Of a stretch of 46,604 bases of DNA, positions 35,001-45,612 are shown piece after piece. The notes under the pieces were generated by a model, which ran no database searches, was not told the DNA's origin, and saw only the letters and a list, made by a program, of their open reading frames with translations. Numbering within the stretch: position 1 is the stretch's first letter; every line of letters begins with the position of its first letter. The translations under genes were made by a program, and so were the position numbers. The stretch lies in the NCBI GenBank assembly GCA_000226015.1, contig JH155309.1:140909-187512 (forward strand), in the 5' to 3' direction. Origin of the DNA: Mnemiopsis leidyi (lineage: Eukaryota > Ctenophora > Tentaculata > Lobata > Bolinopsidae).

Positions 35001-38000
35001 AAGGTAACAAAACAACATGGCAAACACAACCTCGGAGAAGGATGTGGAACTTTGGATGAACTTCTCACTGGTCATGATCAACGTTCCTGCCACAATGCTC
35101 AACAGCATCATGATCACCGTCTACATCAGCAACAGAAAGGTGGGTCACGTGATTCTCACAAGTCATGTTTACTGCACGCCTTTTTCTTCTTTTACGTTGT
35201 GAAGTTCCAGTAGTTGTGAAGTTGTGAAGTTCCAGTAGTTCATATAAATGAACGTGTTTTTTTAAAGTTCAGAAGTTTACACGCTTAGTTATTTCGTTCG
35301 TCTAGCAGAACGTAACCGTATTGCTTCACTTCCGATCTAAGTTTAAACGTCGAAGCAGCGCTGATCGATTGATCTAACATTCCATTTACCACAGTACAAG
35401 AACACGTACGATCTGGCTTATCTAAACTTGGCTATAACAGACACACTCTTCGCTCTAGCTGGACTTCTTCGTGGTTTTAGTAAGTTGTTTTTAAGATCTA
35501 CCCCCTACAGCGATTCGACTAGATTGTGTTTAATTTCCAAACGGCGACTTTGACAATTTTAAAATCGTGTTTTCGTAGCAAACGATATATATATATATAT
35601 GTTAAAGAATCCATCGCTTATAAAAAACAAAATATAAGTGGGCCGATTGCCTAAAATCGACTGACTAACAGTTTCCAATAAAAACAGATGGAGCTATGGA
35701 CCTGTCGGACCAACTGACGTGTATCCTAGAAACCTTCCTACACTCCGTATCTCGCTACGCCAACATGTTAGCCGTCCTGCCTATCACTATAGATCGACTT
35801 GTAGCTGTTATGTACCCCTTTTTGTAAGTGTCACGGTGAAGTGGGGGCTTGAGTTTGAGTTTGCTAATCTTAGCATGTAGAACATCAATTTCTTTAAAGA
35901 ATCTCAACTTTTGTTGAAACGTAAACTATCAAGATAGCTCAACTTTTCACAATTGATAACTAAGATCGCTCCCTCAGATACAAGACCAGCCGACACAAGC
36001 GACTTCTCTACGTCTCCATAGCAACAAGCTGGTCTCTGTCCCTCCTCGTCTTGGTGACCAGCCTGGTGATATCTCATCTTCTCAACCAGTCTGAAACTGC
36101 TGGTATTCATCCCGGTCTAACAAGCATCATCACATCCGACAAGTTGGAGGAGTGTACTTTCCTCCTCTTCAGTGACACTAACTGTGTGTACGGTCACACT
36201 TTCAAAACTCTTGTCTATCTTTTGTTCATGATAGTTCCTCTGATGTTCAATTTGACTGCATATGTGCTGATCGTTTTGTACTTGAAAAAACGCCCAAGAC
36301 TGAGGTATCTGAGTCCCAGATTGATCCTCATAAAGGCGGTACTGATAAACATAACTTTCACGTTGTCATGGTTACCCTACGCAACGACTCATGACGTCAT
36401 CACCCTGACAGAGCACATGAACAGTATGTCTGACCATGTGATCATGGCAGTGTCACGTGGTATGCTGTATCTTCACTGTCTGACTAACCCCCTGCTGTAT
36501 GCCTTCTCCAGCGTAGCTATAAAGGGGTGTTTGAGGTGGGCTGACACGGCCAGGTCTATCAAAGAAAAGAGCGAGGTTAGAAGGAATATGGCAGCCCACT
36601 AATTTCTCATTCTCTCATTAAAGTCTCACAAAACAACACCTGACACGGTGGTCTTGCAAGGCAGGTTTATTCACAGCGAGGGTGACCAAATATTTACATT
36701 TTTAAGGAACATATGATATGGAACATATGATATCTCAATCATTCAATGGTCTCAATCATTTAACCATTTGACTGCTTCGTATTATCGATTAGCCAATCCC
36801 GCAGAGGATCTTGCTATTTTTCGATTGAATACAGGTGCTTTCCATGAAACAGCCTCTTCTTGGGGAATACGATGTCTCAATTATAACAATCATTATTATG
36901 ATTTTTTACTTTTGATCAGAATCTTGAAATATAAACCACTGCTTTTATCTATTCGGTGTACAGTTCCAATTTTCTAAATATCTCCTGGGAATCCCAGACC
37001 AAGGACTAGTCCCTTCTCTTCTCTTGACTTCATGACGTCTTGCGACCTTTTTATGACGGCACAAACACAACTGAGGTCATAAAATGGGGTGTAATTTTGT
37101 TGCAAATTTTCAAAGACGATAATTTTTCAAATAATAATTCGACCTTAAAGCTTAAACTATGGTCCTTCCCCGATTGTCACTACATCGCGCTTATCAGGTC
37201 TGTCGTTTAAAATTCAACTACAAGAAACTTAACATCAGTATATATAATTGATGATATAAGACAATTAATTAATGATGTGACTGCGACATTGTTGCTATCG
37301 TCTCCCTCAAATGATTAACAAATTGATTTATTTTAATTGTAACAATGATAAAAGAAACCAAAGAAGCCAATCAAGAATATTTTATCTCAAAAAATTATGT
37401 AGGTGCAACTGAAGATGATTGGCATTTAATTAAATGCTTTTAATCTAATCGCGTTGCTCTTGAATAAATACCACTGATCTTCTAGGCATGATCATTACTT
37501 CAGTTGCATGCCTTCTTCTCCCGTCGAAGCAGCGCAGTATTTCCTCTGACTAAGACTTAACCGAATTTGTATTAAAACTTTTACTAACTCAGCGTGTACA
37601 TAACGGATCTTCGTATTTTCAATTTTCATGATGCCTCTTAGCTTGAGCTGATCAGAATATTTCCAAATCGCATAAGTTTATTGATACATCGAATTTTACT
37701 TTATTGTATATTACATATCTATCAAGCGACTCCGAAAACACAGCCAAGGTAGACAGTTGTGATTTTTTTTCCTGTTTTGTAATTTAAGGCAGCACTAACA
37801 ACGAGCAAATTAGTAGAGTCTCTGTCACAAGTCACCATGCCGATGAAACCAATGGAATCTAAAGTATGCAGAATGATGCTGACCTCTCGAATGGTACTGG
37901 GGGAAGAGCATCAGAAAAAAGCATGTGAAGGTAATAGAAATATAATTAAGTAAAAAGAGACGATACGATTTCTCATAGATAAATTATGAATAGCTTCAAT

Positions 38001-41000
38001 TTTGATTTGATAAATAATATCATGAATATCACCATAAAGATCTCGATAGCAATAATCATGACAGTAAGTTAAGATGTCTCACATCACTGTATTAGTACTT
38101 CCCACAGACATATCAACATTTACTCCCCGCCATTATCAACTCTACATCACAGTCATATCAACATTTACTCCCCGCCATTATCAACTCTACATCACAGACA
38201 TATCAACATTCATTCCCCGCCATTATCAACTCTACATCACAGACATATCAACATTAATTCCCCGCCATTATCAACTCTACATCACAGACATATCAACATT
38301 CATTCCCGCCATTATCAACTCTACATCACAGTCATATCAACATTCATTCCCCGCCATTATCAACTCTACATCACAGACATATCAACATTTACTCCCCGCC
38401 ATTATCAACTCTACATCACAGACATATCAACATTCATTCCCCGCCATTATCAACTCTACATCACAGACATATCAACATTAATTCCCCGCCATTATCAACT
38501 CTACATCACAGACATATCAACATTAATTCCCGCCATTATCAACTCTACATCACAGTCATATCAACATTCATTCCCCGCCATTATCAAATCCACCTCCCAG
38601 GAGAGCTGGAGAAGTACATGGACCACTGCCCAGCCTGGTTGCAGCCCCGGGACGACACTACCAACAACTGGATGGACCTGGACTGCAAGATGACTGAGAC
38701 GATCGCCCTGGTCCGCGCCATCGGCGCCAAATACTTCCTCATCCCGGACGATCCGGCTATGGTGGAACGCTCGGAGCAAGTCGAGAAGGTCCTTTTCTCC
38801 ATCATGAACAGCATGGTCTACCTCATCAACAAGATCTGTTTCGCACCAAACAACCCTGAAAAACAGTTTGACCCCGTTTACGCCAAATCACGATTCTCCA
38901 AGAAGTTCGTCTCTTTCGCCAAGAAGTTGGACCCTCTGCTGGAGGGACCCTTCATCATGGGAGACACTCTTCCCATCCACGCGGACTACCTCCTCTACGC
39001 CTGTCTCTGCGACTTGAAGGACTTTCTGCCAGAACCCTTTGAAAAGAACGAGTACCCCAAGATCAACAACTTCATGGATAAGTTCTACAATTACAGGAGT
39101 CCAATAAGGAGATGGTTCCAGTCCGAGGAATCCAAGAAAGGAGAATTTATCCGACCCTCCAAGCCACACATCATGACCCTTCTTCCTCGTTAGATAATGA
39201 CACTCAACTTTACCACTTATAGTCACGATACGGCACTGGGACAGTTTTGTCGAAATATTTGTATTATTAAAAATAGTTTATTTATTTCCGTGACGTGTTT
39301 GGTTGTGCTTTTGATTTCTATCGTCCATTTAATTTATCTTATTTACGTAAAAGTTCATTATTATTGTTCACAGTGAATATAGAGCGAGTTTGATGGAACC
39401 GACTGTTTTATTTTAGTAGAAGAAAATTAACAAAAACATAACAACAAAGGATGCCCAAAGAAAGAAATCTACCTCTCTTCCCATCATTTTACTTGAAGCA
39501 ACGTATAATAGAATTTAACCGTTACAGGAACGCCTAAAAACACATGCCCCAGTTCCCCAATACCTCCCCAAAGCAATATTATGCCCTGGTGCCCACACAA
39601 CCGCCCGAAAAACGCGTGCCCCTGGGGCACTGCCCCACTTACCTGCTCGAGCCAGTTGCTGTTTTCTATCTGAGTCCAAAAGTCGGACTTCTCTGATTCC
39701 GGGTGTAGCGCCGCCATCAGCAGCTCAAACGATCTCGCTACCTGGTGTAACAGAAGTATTTACATGATGAAATGTTTGATGTATTTTTATAAAATACATT
39801 ACAACAGTTCTGATAATCGTAAAACATGCACCTCACGGCTCACATGACATATAACATACCTCTCTGTAATGCATGTCCTCTATTCCAATCATCTCAACTT
39901 CAGTATAGTTCTCCATTCGCGCGTTCTGAAAATTGAATCGTCAACAAATCATTGCAGAATCTCCCGCCCGTTTGGAAAGTTTTAGAAACAAGATTATATA
40001 ATACTAACAGAATAAACAGCGTTATGAACAGAAAAACAGTGCAATGACGATAAACCAAAACACACAAAAAAACACGACATGGTCAATGGTCATGTCAGGT
40101 TACCTTGAGGTCGTGGTAACGGCCAATAACGAACAAAGTAATCTTTGTGTTCTCCTCCTCCTCCTCCAGCAACTGAGACATCGTGTCTCCCTCCGGGATG
40201 TGGGACAGAGCAGCTTGCGACGCTGCAAATATGTAGATTGTAGGCTCGTTTATATTTGACCGCTAAGTTATGTTTAAACGTCTAAACTGAATGATCGAAT
40301 TATTGTTTATGAGTCGGATTAGAAGCTGAGTTCAACAGTGTTTTTCTTATTCTCTTCTTGACTGAAGTGATAGACATAGGATTCAATTTCTATTAAATCC
40401 TCTGTCTATCACATGAGACATGAGTCGAGAAGAAAATAACAAAAACACTATTGAACTCTGCTAAGTTAGGGCCAAGGAGCTAGTGCTTGGTCGAGTTAAA
40501 AAAAGGATCGGCCTTTATTTGATTTGAACCAACTCTTAGTCAGAATTCAAGGAGTAAGGGGTGATCGAAGACTTTAATCTCGCTGATAAACTTAATCCCC
40601 AATTGCCGAGACCATCTAACACAGACCGACCACGAACCATACCTGAGTATCCGGAGAAGAGTTTCTCAGAACTCATGGTGAAGTTCTCCTTCAACTTGGT
40701 CATTCCTCGGAACAAGAACTTCTGTAGATGGTGGTTCTTCGATTTGTGGGGGTTGTAGGCCGTAGTCTTGCAGTTCGCTTGCTGAGGACCGGAAGGTTAG
40801 AAGGGTATTTTTATCAAACTAGTTGTAAGACTTGGTTGTTTCAGTTGTTTCAGGCTAAAACTTTTAATTGTAAGACTTGGTTGTTTCAGTTGTTTCAGGC
40901 TAAAACTTTTAATTGAATTGCGTTGGAAGTACAAAAAGATCAAATCAGAAAACTAACCAGCTGCTTGATACTATGAACCAGGACGTTGAGATAATTCTCG

Positions 41001-44000
41001 GTGTGCTCTGATCTAAATCCATTGTCAGGGAGATCCGTAGAGGGACGAGCCTGGTTTCCCTTTACCTTGTAAGTGAAAGTCTTGTGAGCGGCACTGATCT
41101 TGTCCATTACACCACGCCGTACAATGCTTGCACTGCGCATCAATATGGTGGCAGCACGTTTTGGATGCCGCCACGATATGACTGGGAACCTGTTTCTGTC
41201 AAACTGTCGAGCAACGTTGTGAAGCTCGATGTCAGAGCTTAGTGACGGAACTATGAGGATAGCTGGATAACTGCGGCACAGATTATAGTCTTTGTTTTCG
41301 GCCGTCAGCCTCCAGGGACCCTTTGTGGAGGTTTTTCCTATATCGTTGAAACCACCAAAACCGAGTCGAGCAAAGTCCTCGCAGTACGAAAACTCGGGCC
41401 GGTATCGCAACACTTGGCGCTTTTTAGTCCTTTTGATTCGGAAACTGCCGCTGTGTCCGAAAATGCTGGTCGAAGTGAGACCGGAAACCAGTGACATGTT
41501 CTCACTGTGCTCGTCACCGTTGGAGACCAAGCTGGCCATACTGGGACTGTGGCTCAATCCTTCACTAGCCTTTAACCGGCCGCTCGGTGACTTGGGACTC
41601 TCCTCCACTTTGCTGCGTTCCCGTTTTGTGATTGTCGGTGCAGCCGATGAGGTCGACGTGTTTTTCTGAGGGTTGTTCACTAACATGCTCTTTCGGTTTT
41701 TGTGGTGATGATGGTGAGACCGGGAGCCTCGAGCACCGTCCAGTGGCTCCGGTTCGGGCCGAACGTACGCAAAAGTGTGAACGATTTTTGTTACTTTCCG
41801 ACGTTGAATCAACTTTCGTTTGAACTGTTCGACACCGTCGTAGCTCTGCTCGTTGAAGAAGCCGATACGGAACAGCTGGCAAGTAAGAGACGAGATGTGG
41901 AGCTCTTGTTCGACACAGAGGAAATCGTCGAAGGGGTCGTCTCGGTCGTTGTCTTCGATCGTGTTTGATCTCTCAGGTTCCGTCGTCAACGTGTAGATGG
42001 AACCGATCGGCATCGTTCTGGGATGGTAATTCTTTAATATATGCGGCATTACATCCAAAATATATTCATTTGATTATTAGAAAGAAAATATATCCCCCAT
42101 TTCCAAGCGACATATCTACATCAGTAAAAAAGGAGAGGTATGGCTAAAAACCTGTAGATAACAGTATTCTCATCGTCACTGTTCCTGGGGTACCCCCTGA
42201 AGATGATCCGATAGTTGGTGAGGTACAACACTCCCTCAGCAGGAAGTATCTGGGGCTGTACGATAGACCCGTTACTGGGTATCGGCATCATGTACACGTG
42301 TACCGGATCTGCTAGGATTCTCTCTAGGTTGACTAGAGGTGGGACCACCGTGCGGGCCTTCAAGAATGTTGTCTTCTCGACTGGAGGCAGTTTAGCTGCG
42401 TGCGTGCTGACGTCTTCCAGGGTTTCACAGTGCATCGTGAACATTTCCGGTATCTGATGGAATGTGTGGTTAGATGATACATTGATATGAGTAAATTATT
42501 AATATTTAGGTTTTAGATTTACAACTAATATTATTGTACAATAAAGTAGTTGTATTTTTGTATCCTTGTATCCTTCCTGTATCCCAAGATGATTCAAGCA
42601 CCGGCTTCCTCGATCAGTGTGAAAGCAACAGACAAGAAATAGTGATCAGTGCTGGTTAGGAGTCAATCCAGTAAAACAAAATCTCCTAAATTTACTCACG
42701 ATAGTCCTGATCTTGTCGATCTCGGAGTAATGTTTCACATTACACTTCATGACGATGTTGTCCACAAACTTCTCTACTATCTCGATTATCTCGTGCTTGT
42801 CGAGCGACTGTTGGTGAAGTCTTTTATTAGAAAAATCAATCTCATCTAGACGTCTAAACGTAAGTTTCAGATAACGATTCTAAAATTTCTAACATTTCAA
42901 GATACATTTGAAAGTCTCCCGTTCTGTTAACAAACAAATGTTATGTAGATTCTCCTAACAACATCAGATAAGAAAGAACATTAATTACCCGTCTAGCTTC
43001 TTTGCTGAGAGGCGAGCTGGGATCGTTAAAAGCGAAGTGGTCCAAGTTGTCGATCTCAGCCATGTTGTTGAAAGAAGTTCCGTCGTCTTCGTGGTTTATG
43101 TTTAAAGGAACCTGAAAGTTAACGGTGTCTTGTTTTCAGTGTTTCACAGGAGAAATCCAATTTTTTTGTAATACGGCTGAGGTCCAATGTGATGTTTAAG
43201 ACGAAAATTGAAACGTTCATAAAGGTGTGTGTGTGTGGAAAATTGTGTTCTGCTAAAACTCACCAGGAGCCAGATTATTCTGCTACAAAAATGTCGGACT
43301 TGTCCAATGATGGTAGTCTCCTCCTGGGTCTTAACTTCATCGTGCATATCCGCGTTCCAGTCTCCCCAAGATAACAACTAAAAGTAGCAGACGGTTAAAA
43401 TCTTATCAGCCAGTTATGTCATTGTTATGCTGTAAAGCTGAGCCTCTGTGGGACTTTTATTTGCCCACGAACAGTAGTATTGTTAACTAGACCATGGTCA
43501 GAGAAAGCTCAACATAAACCCTTCTTGCTCCAATCGAAGGTGTTGTGAAAACCGCAATTTTACCCCACACTGTAGTTTATTCTAAAAATCAATAATTTGC
43601 CTGTTAGAAATTACAAAATCCCTCTACTTTACACCATGCCTGCTTCAACTTACCCGCAAAGCTGAATGGATGAGGGCTCGTTGTGATATTTCTTGCATGG
43701 ACTGGGCGTGCTTTTCCTCGGCGTGCCTGGAAGATACGACAATCAATCTATCAAAGACAAGACAGCAAAAAGAGTTCCCTTAAGTTTCAACTGGACGTAC
43801 TGTTTGATCCATGATCGTACGATCATGGATCAAATTGAGAAGCGTGTACATGCGCGTCTAGCTGCGCGGCTCCAAGCCGCGCAAAAACGATGACAGGCCG
43901 TTTTGCTTTCTTACCACTATTTGTCTTCGCGCGTTCCAGATATGTCGTTCGCAAAACGCCCTTCTAGATGCCACTAAAGTTTTGTAGGACGAGGGGTAAG

Positions 44001-45612
44001 ATTAGCCTAGATTGTGAAGTAACCCGTTGTGTAGTACTTGTAAGTAGTTCAATTTCACAGCCGACATGCCTAAACATGTCAAAGATTATATGCAAAATTG
44101 CGCGTTATACATTACTACGTACATTTTATTGGATTATATTAGGCATACATGATACACATTATACATACACATTGAGAGAGTGGAAGGAAGCCTTTGTAAA
44201 AACTCATTAAACCAAAGTGAATGCACGTTTTATTTAATCAACTCTGCATTTATCTACCACGTACTTATATTTAACACGTGAAACATACCGAATGTCATGC
44301 TACCTTGGCTTATATAAGGTGGATATAAAGTGTGAACACTGTACATTTGATAGTCTGATAAGAAATTACTCCAAAAACTAGGCAATGATATAGGACATAC
44401 ACTCTCACAATGACAAAGCACACACACGCACTTAATGTCATGTACAATCTATCAACATATTGTTAAAAATACACCCGAGAATTCCTCTCTCTCGTACTTT
44501 GCTGGCTGTAATTAACCAGTATCGGACTTTGCAAAGCGGTTTTGATTGGATTCCTTATCTAAATAATACTCGGCTTTTACAAGTTGAAACACTCGGGCTG
44601 CCCAGGCCAGGCCTGGCAGGCCTTACTATCGTGTAACATTTTCATTAATTTTAGGAAATTTTGTAATTTCAGTAAAAAGTTCATGAATGTTGAATACTGT
44701 CGTGTAGAAATGACGAAATTTGAGTAGGCAATGTGCAGCGCAACGATAATGACATTTTGGGCACTTTCGGCACTGTTCAACACAGCGGGGACAAGAGTAA
44801 AGGAATTCCTGAAAAGCCGCCAAATTAACGGGTATACAATACTAATACTGTCAACGCTTTATTGATAACCTAAAATACTGCGTACAGACTATAATTATTC
44901 AGACATCAGTTAGACAATATTAGCTCGCAAATCTTTAAGAAAATCATCACGATTGAACAAATCTTACATTTTATGGATACACGATTGTACGACATATTTA
45001 CCCGTTGTGTAAGGAAGCGTCGTGGTGACTGAGATTCAGTTTCCCGTCTTTCTCCATCGTCTCGAATACTTCCAATATGTGTTGCTGATAACAGAGGTGT
45101 CGTTAGATAAATAAATAAACTAATTAATTACCAACAATTATTTATGCCAGCATCATCTTATCTAATCTCTTAAAGTATCTAATAGCTTTTAAGATTCTAA
45201 TAGCTTTTAAGATTCAAATATATATAATGAATGTTAACATAATAACTTAATTTGAAAAAACGAATATTCGACAAAAAATAACTTTTTAATCTAGTAATAT
45301 AAAACTTTAAGCTTTGTCGCAACACTGCAATCAGCCCAGAGTTAGTATTGCAATACTTACCACTTAGCCCGGTATACACAGTGAAAATCCTTGCTGTACG
45401 GCATGTTAAACAAGGAATGGAAGGTGAGGGGTTCCGTGCAGTCCAATTTTTAGTGCAACAACCTTAACAGTACTACTTACACAACTGCTACTTTATACAT
45501 ACCTACTACTTACTACTTACTACTTACTTACTACTTTCCATCTATAAACACAGTACACACCTGGACTATGCAGTAGAAAGCTCGTTCCCAGAACGCCACA
45601 TTCTGCCAGATA
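22774..45612 (-). CDS. SBF/MTMR5-13-type myotubularin pseudophosphatase (27 exons, 5' and 3' incomplete)
   Basis: Exons (high to low): 45612-45561, 45084-45002, 43726-43654, 43377-43264, 43111-42989, 42807-42700, 42453-42152, 42017-40958, 40721-40643, 40222-40104, 39925-39860, 39741-39643, 34764-34613, 34469-34361, 33923-33823, 33659-33566, 32897-32748, 31483-31357, 31128-31045, 30851-30778, 29986-29903, 29740-29608, 27010-26931, 24171-23869, 23697-23659, 23207-23085, 22923-22774. All junctions are GT/AG and phase-consistent, giving about 1360 residues. Order: C-terminal part of the region between DENN and GRAM (VAFWERAFY), GRAM, an inactive myotubularin fold, a coiled linker, C1 and PH. SBF proteins are about 1900 residues, so the N-terminal DENN region is off the right edge. 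They act as Rab regulators and as partners of active myotubularins on endosomal phosphoinositides (family knowledge). Weakest exons are 30851-30778, 23697-23659 and the 22774 boundary (donor ATG|GTTCGT). Confidence 0.88.
24614..24650. repeat. (CA)n microsatellite
   Basis: Short CACACA run, part of an SBF-gene intron. It makes several valine/cysteine frames that are not genes. Confidence 0.85.
25094..26081. repeat. GT/TGTC microsatellite with a 706-base gap
   Basis: GTGTGTCTGTGTG-type repeat runs from about 25094 to the gap at 25137-25842 and again to about 26081, with one more N at 25885. The gap is almost certainly collapsed or unsequenced microsatellite. All frames through it are artefacts. 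It sits within the large SBF-gene intron 24172-26930, in which I saw no other exon. Confidence 0.9.
26931..29740 (-). CDS. C1 zinc-finger domain split over two exons of the SBF-type gene
   Basis: Exon 29740-29608 encodes [20 protein letters not shown] then PCVICEG. Exon 27010-26931 encodes [17 protein letters not shown], then VTTTC. Joined at a Gly codon (G|GA) they give H...CxxC...CxxC-x4-H-x2-C-x7-C, the C1 metal-ligand pattern. The first and middle spacings (17 and about 18) are longer than the usual 12 and 13-14. Drosophila Sbf also has a C1 between phosphatase and PH, as I recall; vertebrate SBFs do not. The intron between the two exons (27011-29607) carries three tRNA genes and a small telomere-repeat element. 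Confidence 0.75.
27333..27405 (+). tRNA. tRNA-Arg (TCT), copy 1
   Basis: The acceptor stem GGCCTTG pairs with CAAGGTC (one G-T). The D arm contains GCGCAATGGTTAGCGC, the anticodon loop CTTCTAA gives anticodon TCT, and the T arm is GAGGGTTCGAGTCCCTT. A- and B-box promoters are internal. A TTTT terminator follows within a few bases. It lies in an SBF-gene intron, on the strand opposite to that gene. Confidence 0.95.
27499..27571 (+). tRNA. tRNA-Arg (TCT), copy 2
   Basis: Identical over the whole mature sequence to the copy 166 bp upstream, including an upstream ACATGG-type flank, so the pair is a recent tandem duplication. TTTT follows immediately. Confidence 0.95.
28029..28100 (-). tRNA. tRNA-His (GTG)
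   Basis: On the minus strand GCTGCGA pairs with TCGCAGC. The D arm contains GTCTAGTGGTTAGGAC, the anticodon loop TTGTGGC gives GTG, and the T arm is CCAGGTTCGAATCCTGG. A run of five T follows the gene. The extra 5' G typical of His tRNA would be added after transcription. Confidence 0.95.
29380..29585. mobile_element. 206-bp inverted-repeat element carrying telomere-like repeats
   Basis: CGTCCTGCCCCA at the left end is exactly complementary to TGGGGCAGGACG at the right. The similarity extends inward (AACATCGTGTCCCA versus TGGGGCACGATGTT). The centre (29468-29524) is a TTAGGG array decaying to TGAGGG and TTGGGT variants. It lies 22 bp from the 3' boundary of the first C1 exon (29608). No target duplication was clear. 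Confidence 0.65.
29468..29524 (+). repeat. Interstitial telomere-like (TTAGGG)n
   Basis: Three perfect GGGTTA units, then degenerate TGAGGG, TTGGG and TTTGGG units. It is internal to the small inverted-repeat element. Confidence 0.85.
30534..30790. repeat. ~125-bp duplication plus CTACCTTATTAGTGATGTA short repeats, copying part of an exon
   Basis: The stretch from TACTATTCAAGTAAGAGTAC is present twice (about 30534 and 30661). A 42-bp piece containing GAATCCAGGTTAAAGGTG occurs at 30620-30661 and again at 30777-30818. The second copy is the 3' end and donor of the predicted SBF exon 30851-30778, so the first is a partial exon copy with its own GT donor. The 21-bp CTACCTTATTAGTGATGTACT unit repeats four times between. 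Confidence 0.7.
31494..31680. repeat. ~36-bp minisatellite, five copies
   Basis: GTTATCCAGTCGAGAAGAGG followed by a G-rich GGGGATTTAGGGGGTTT, five times. It lies just upstream (in gene sense) of the SBF exon starting at 31483. Confidence 0.85.
32748..42017 (-). CDS. Catalytically dead myotubularin-like phosphatase region (exons 8-17 of the SBF-type gene)
   Basis: Exon 8 (353 codons) starts at the end of GRAM and carries a low-complexity insert ([10 protein letters not shown] and Ser-rich sequence). It then has [28 protein letters not shown] and [20 protein letters not shown], all typical of myotubularins. Exon 12 gives [13 protein letters not shown]. Exon 13 has [16 protein letters not shown] where active enzymes have HCSDGWDRT: the Cys is Leu and the Arg is Ile, so no cysteine phosphatase chemistry is possible. 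Trp and Asp of GWD are also changed, unlike vertebrate SBFs as I recall them. Exon 14 has [17 protein letters not shown] and exon 15 [13 protein letters not shown], the end of the fold. The 4878-bp intron between exons 12 and 13 contains the GPCR and the GST-like gene on the other strand. Confidence 0.9.
35017..36602 (+). CDS. Class A (rhodopsin-like) GPCR, 322 aa, four exons
   Basis: Exons 35017-35139, 35395-35479, 35688-35823 and 35978-36602 join in phases 0, 1 and 2 with GTGGGT, GTAAGT and GTAAGT donors. The N-terminus has two glycosylation sequons (NTT, NFS). TM2 carries [12 protein letters not shown]3 begins after LTC (C81), ends in DRL (105-107) and is followed by VAVMYP. Extracellular loop 2 has C173 and C184, one of which should pair with C81. 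TM6 has TFTLSWLPY (241-249) and TM7 has LTNPLLYAF with NPLLY at 285-289. The last ~30 residues form a short basic tail. The ligand cannot be deduced; the layout is peptide-receptor-like. The gene is nested, on the opposite strand, in the 4.9-kb intron between SBF exons 39741-39643 and 34764-34613. Confidence 0.9.
36603..37836. other. Interval between the nested GPCR and GST-like genes
   Basis: AT-rich, with no exon, RNA gene or strong repeat that I can support. GPCR 3' UTR and GST-like promoter must lie here. Confidence 0.5.
37837..39193 (+). CDS. Glutathione S-transferase-like protein, 228 aa, two exons
   Basis: Exon 1 is 37837-37930 (GTCACCATGC start, ends GAAG|GTAATA) and exon 2 is 38601-39193 (CTCCCAG|GA). 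The split codon is Gly. After a divergent N-terminus come [27 protein letters not shown] and [10 protein letters not shown], which fit the end of a thioredoxin-like domain (WPALKP, S/T-x-AI-x-R). A GST-C helical domain follows, with [20 protein letters not shown] matching the conserved D-x-P/LPxxAD hydrophobic staple region. Compared with sigma-type GSTs the N-terminus is about 7 residues short and lacks the first strand and catalytic Tyr. Codon use in exon 2 is GC-rich, unlike the surroundings. Glutathione binding is therefore uncertain. The gene is nested in an SBF intron next to the GPCR. Confidence 0.8.
38107..38590. repeat. 45-bp minisatellite, 11 copies, abutting the GST-like splice acceptor
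   Basis: Units of 44-45 bp contain CATATCAACATT, TCCCCGCCATTATCAAC and TCTACATCACAG. The eleventh is cut short and runs into the acceptor AATCCACCTCCCAG of exon 2. Since each unit ends in a pyrimidine-containing stretch plus CAG, the array is a series of potential decoy acceptors. It fills most of the 670-bp intron. It is open in one frame but encodes only the repeat. Confidence 0.9.
40823..40912. repeat. 45-bp exact tandem duplication in an SBF intron
   Basis: TTGTAAGACTTGGTTGTTTC begins each of two identical units, 40823-40867 and 40868-40912, between SBF exons 8 and 9. Confidence 0.9.
42152..42453 (-). CDS. GRAM-domain exon of the SBF-type gene
   Basis: This 302-bp exon (phase 0 in, 2 out) encodes [18 protein letters not shown], the hallmark of the GRAM (PH-GRAM) domain that precedes the myotubularin fold. 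It is followed by NTVIYR, which joins to [10 protein letters not shown] in the next exon. In this family the domain helps membrane phosphoinositide binding. Confidence 0.9.
43803..43834. repeat. 32-bp perfect palindrome
   Basis: TTTGATCCATGATCGT is followed directly by its complement ACGATCATGGATCAAA. It lies in the SBF intron just upstream of the exon starting at 43726. Confidence 0.95.
43863..43883. repeat. GC-rich 9-bp hairpin
   Basis: TGCGCGGCT, loop CCA, AGCCGCGCA. It lies 28 bp from the 32-bp palindrome, so two strong cruciform-capable sequences are adjacent. Confidence 0.9.
44577..44823 (-). other. Cysteine-rich frame in an SBF intron, status unclear
   Basis: One minus-strand frame reads [16 protein letters not shown], then [15 protein letters not shown], which resembles a zinc-knuckle region. 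An overlapping frame is also open for 68 codons. GGCTTTTCAG upstream looks like an acceptor. A fossil exon, an alternative SBF exon, or a transposon remnant are all possible. No partner exon was found. Confidence 0.25.

Noticed and set aside
38074..38481. 135-codon frame of a repeating [11 protein letters not shown] peptide
   Set aside because: It is pure 45-bp minisatellite inside the GST-like intron; some units lose one base and shift frame.
41292..41968. Plus-strand frames opposite SBF exon 8
   Set aside because: They are shadows of a 353-codon exon with clear myotubularin motifs on the minus strand.
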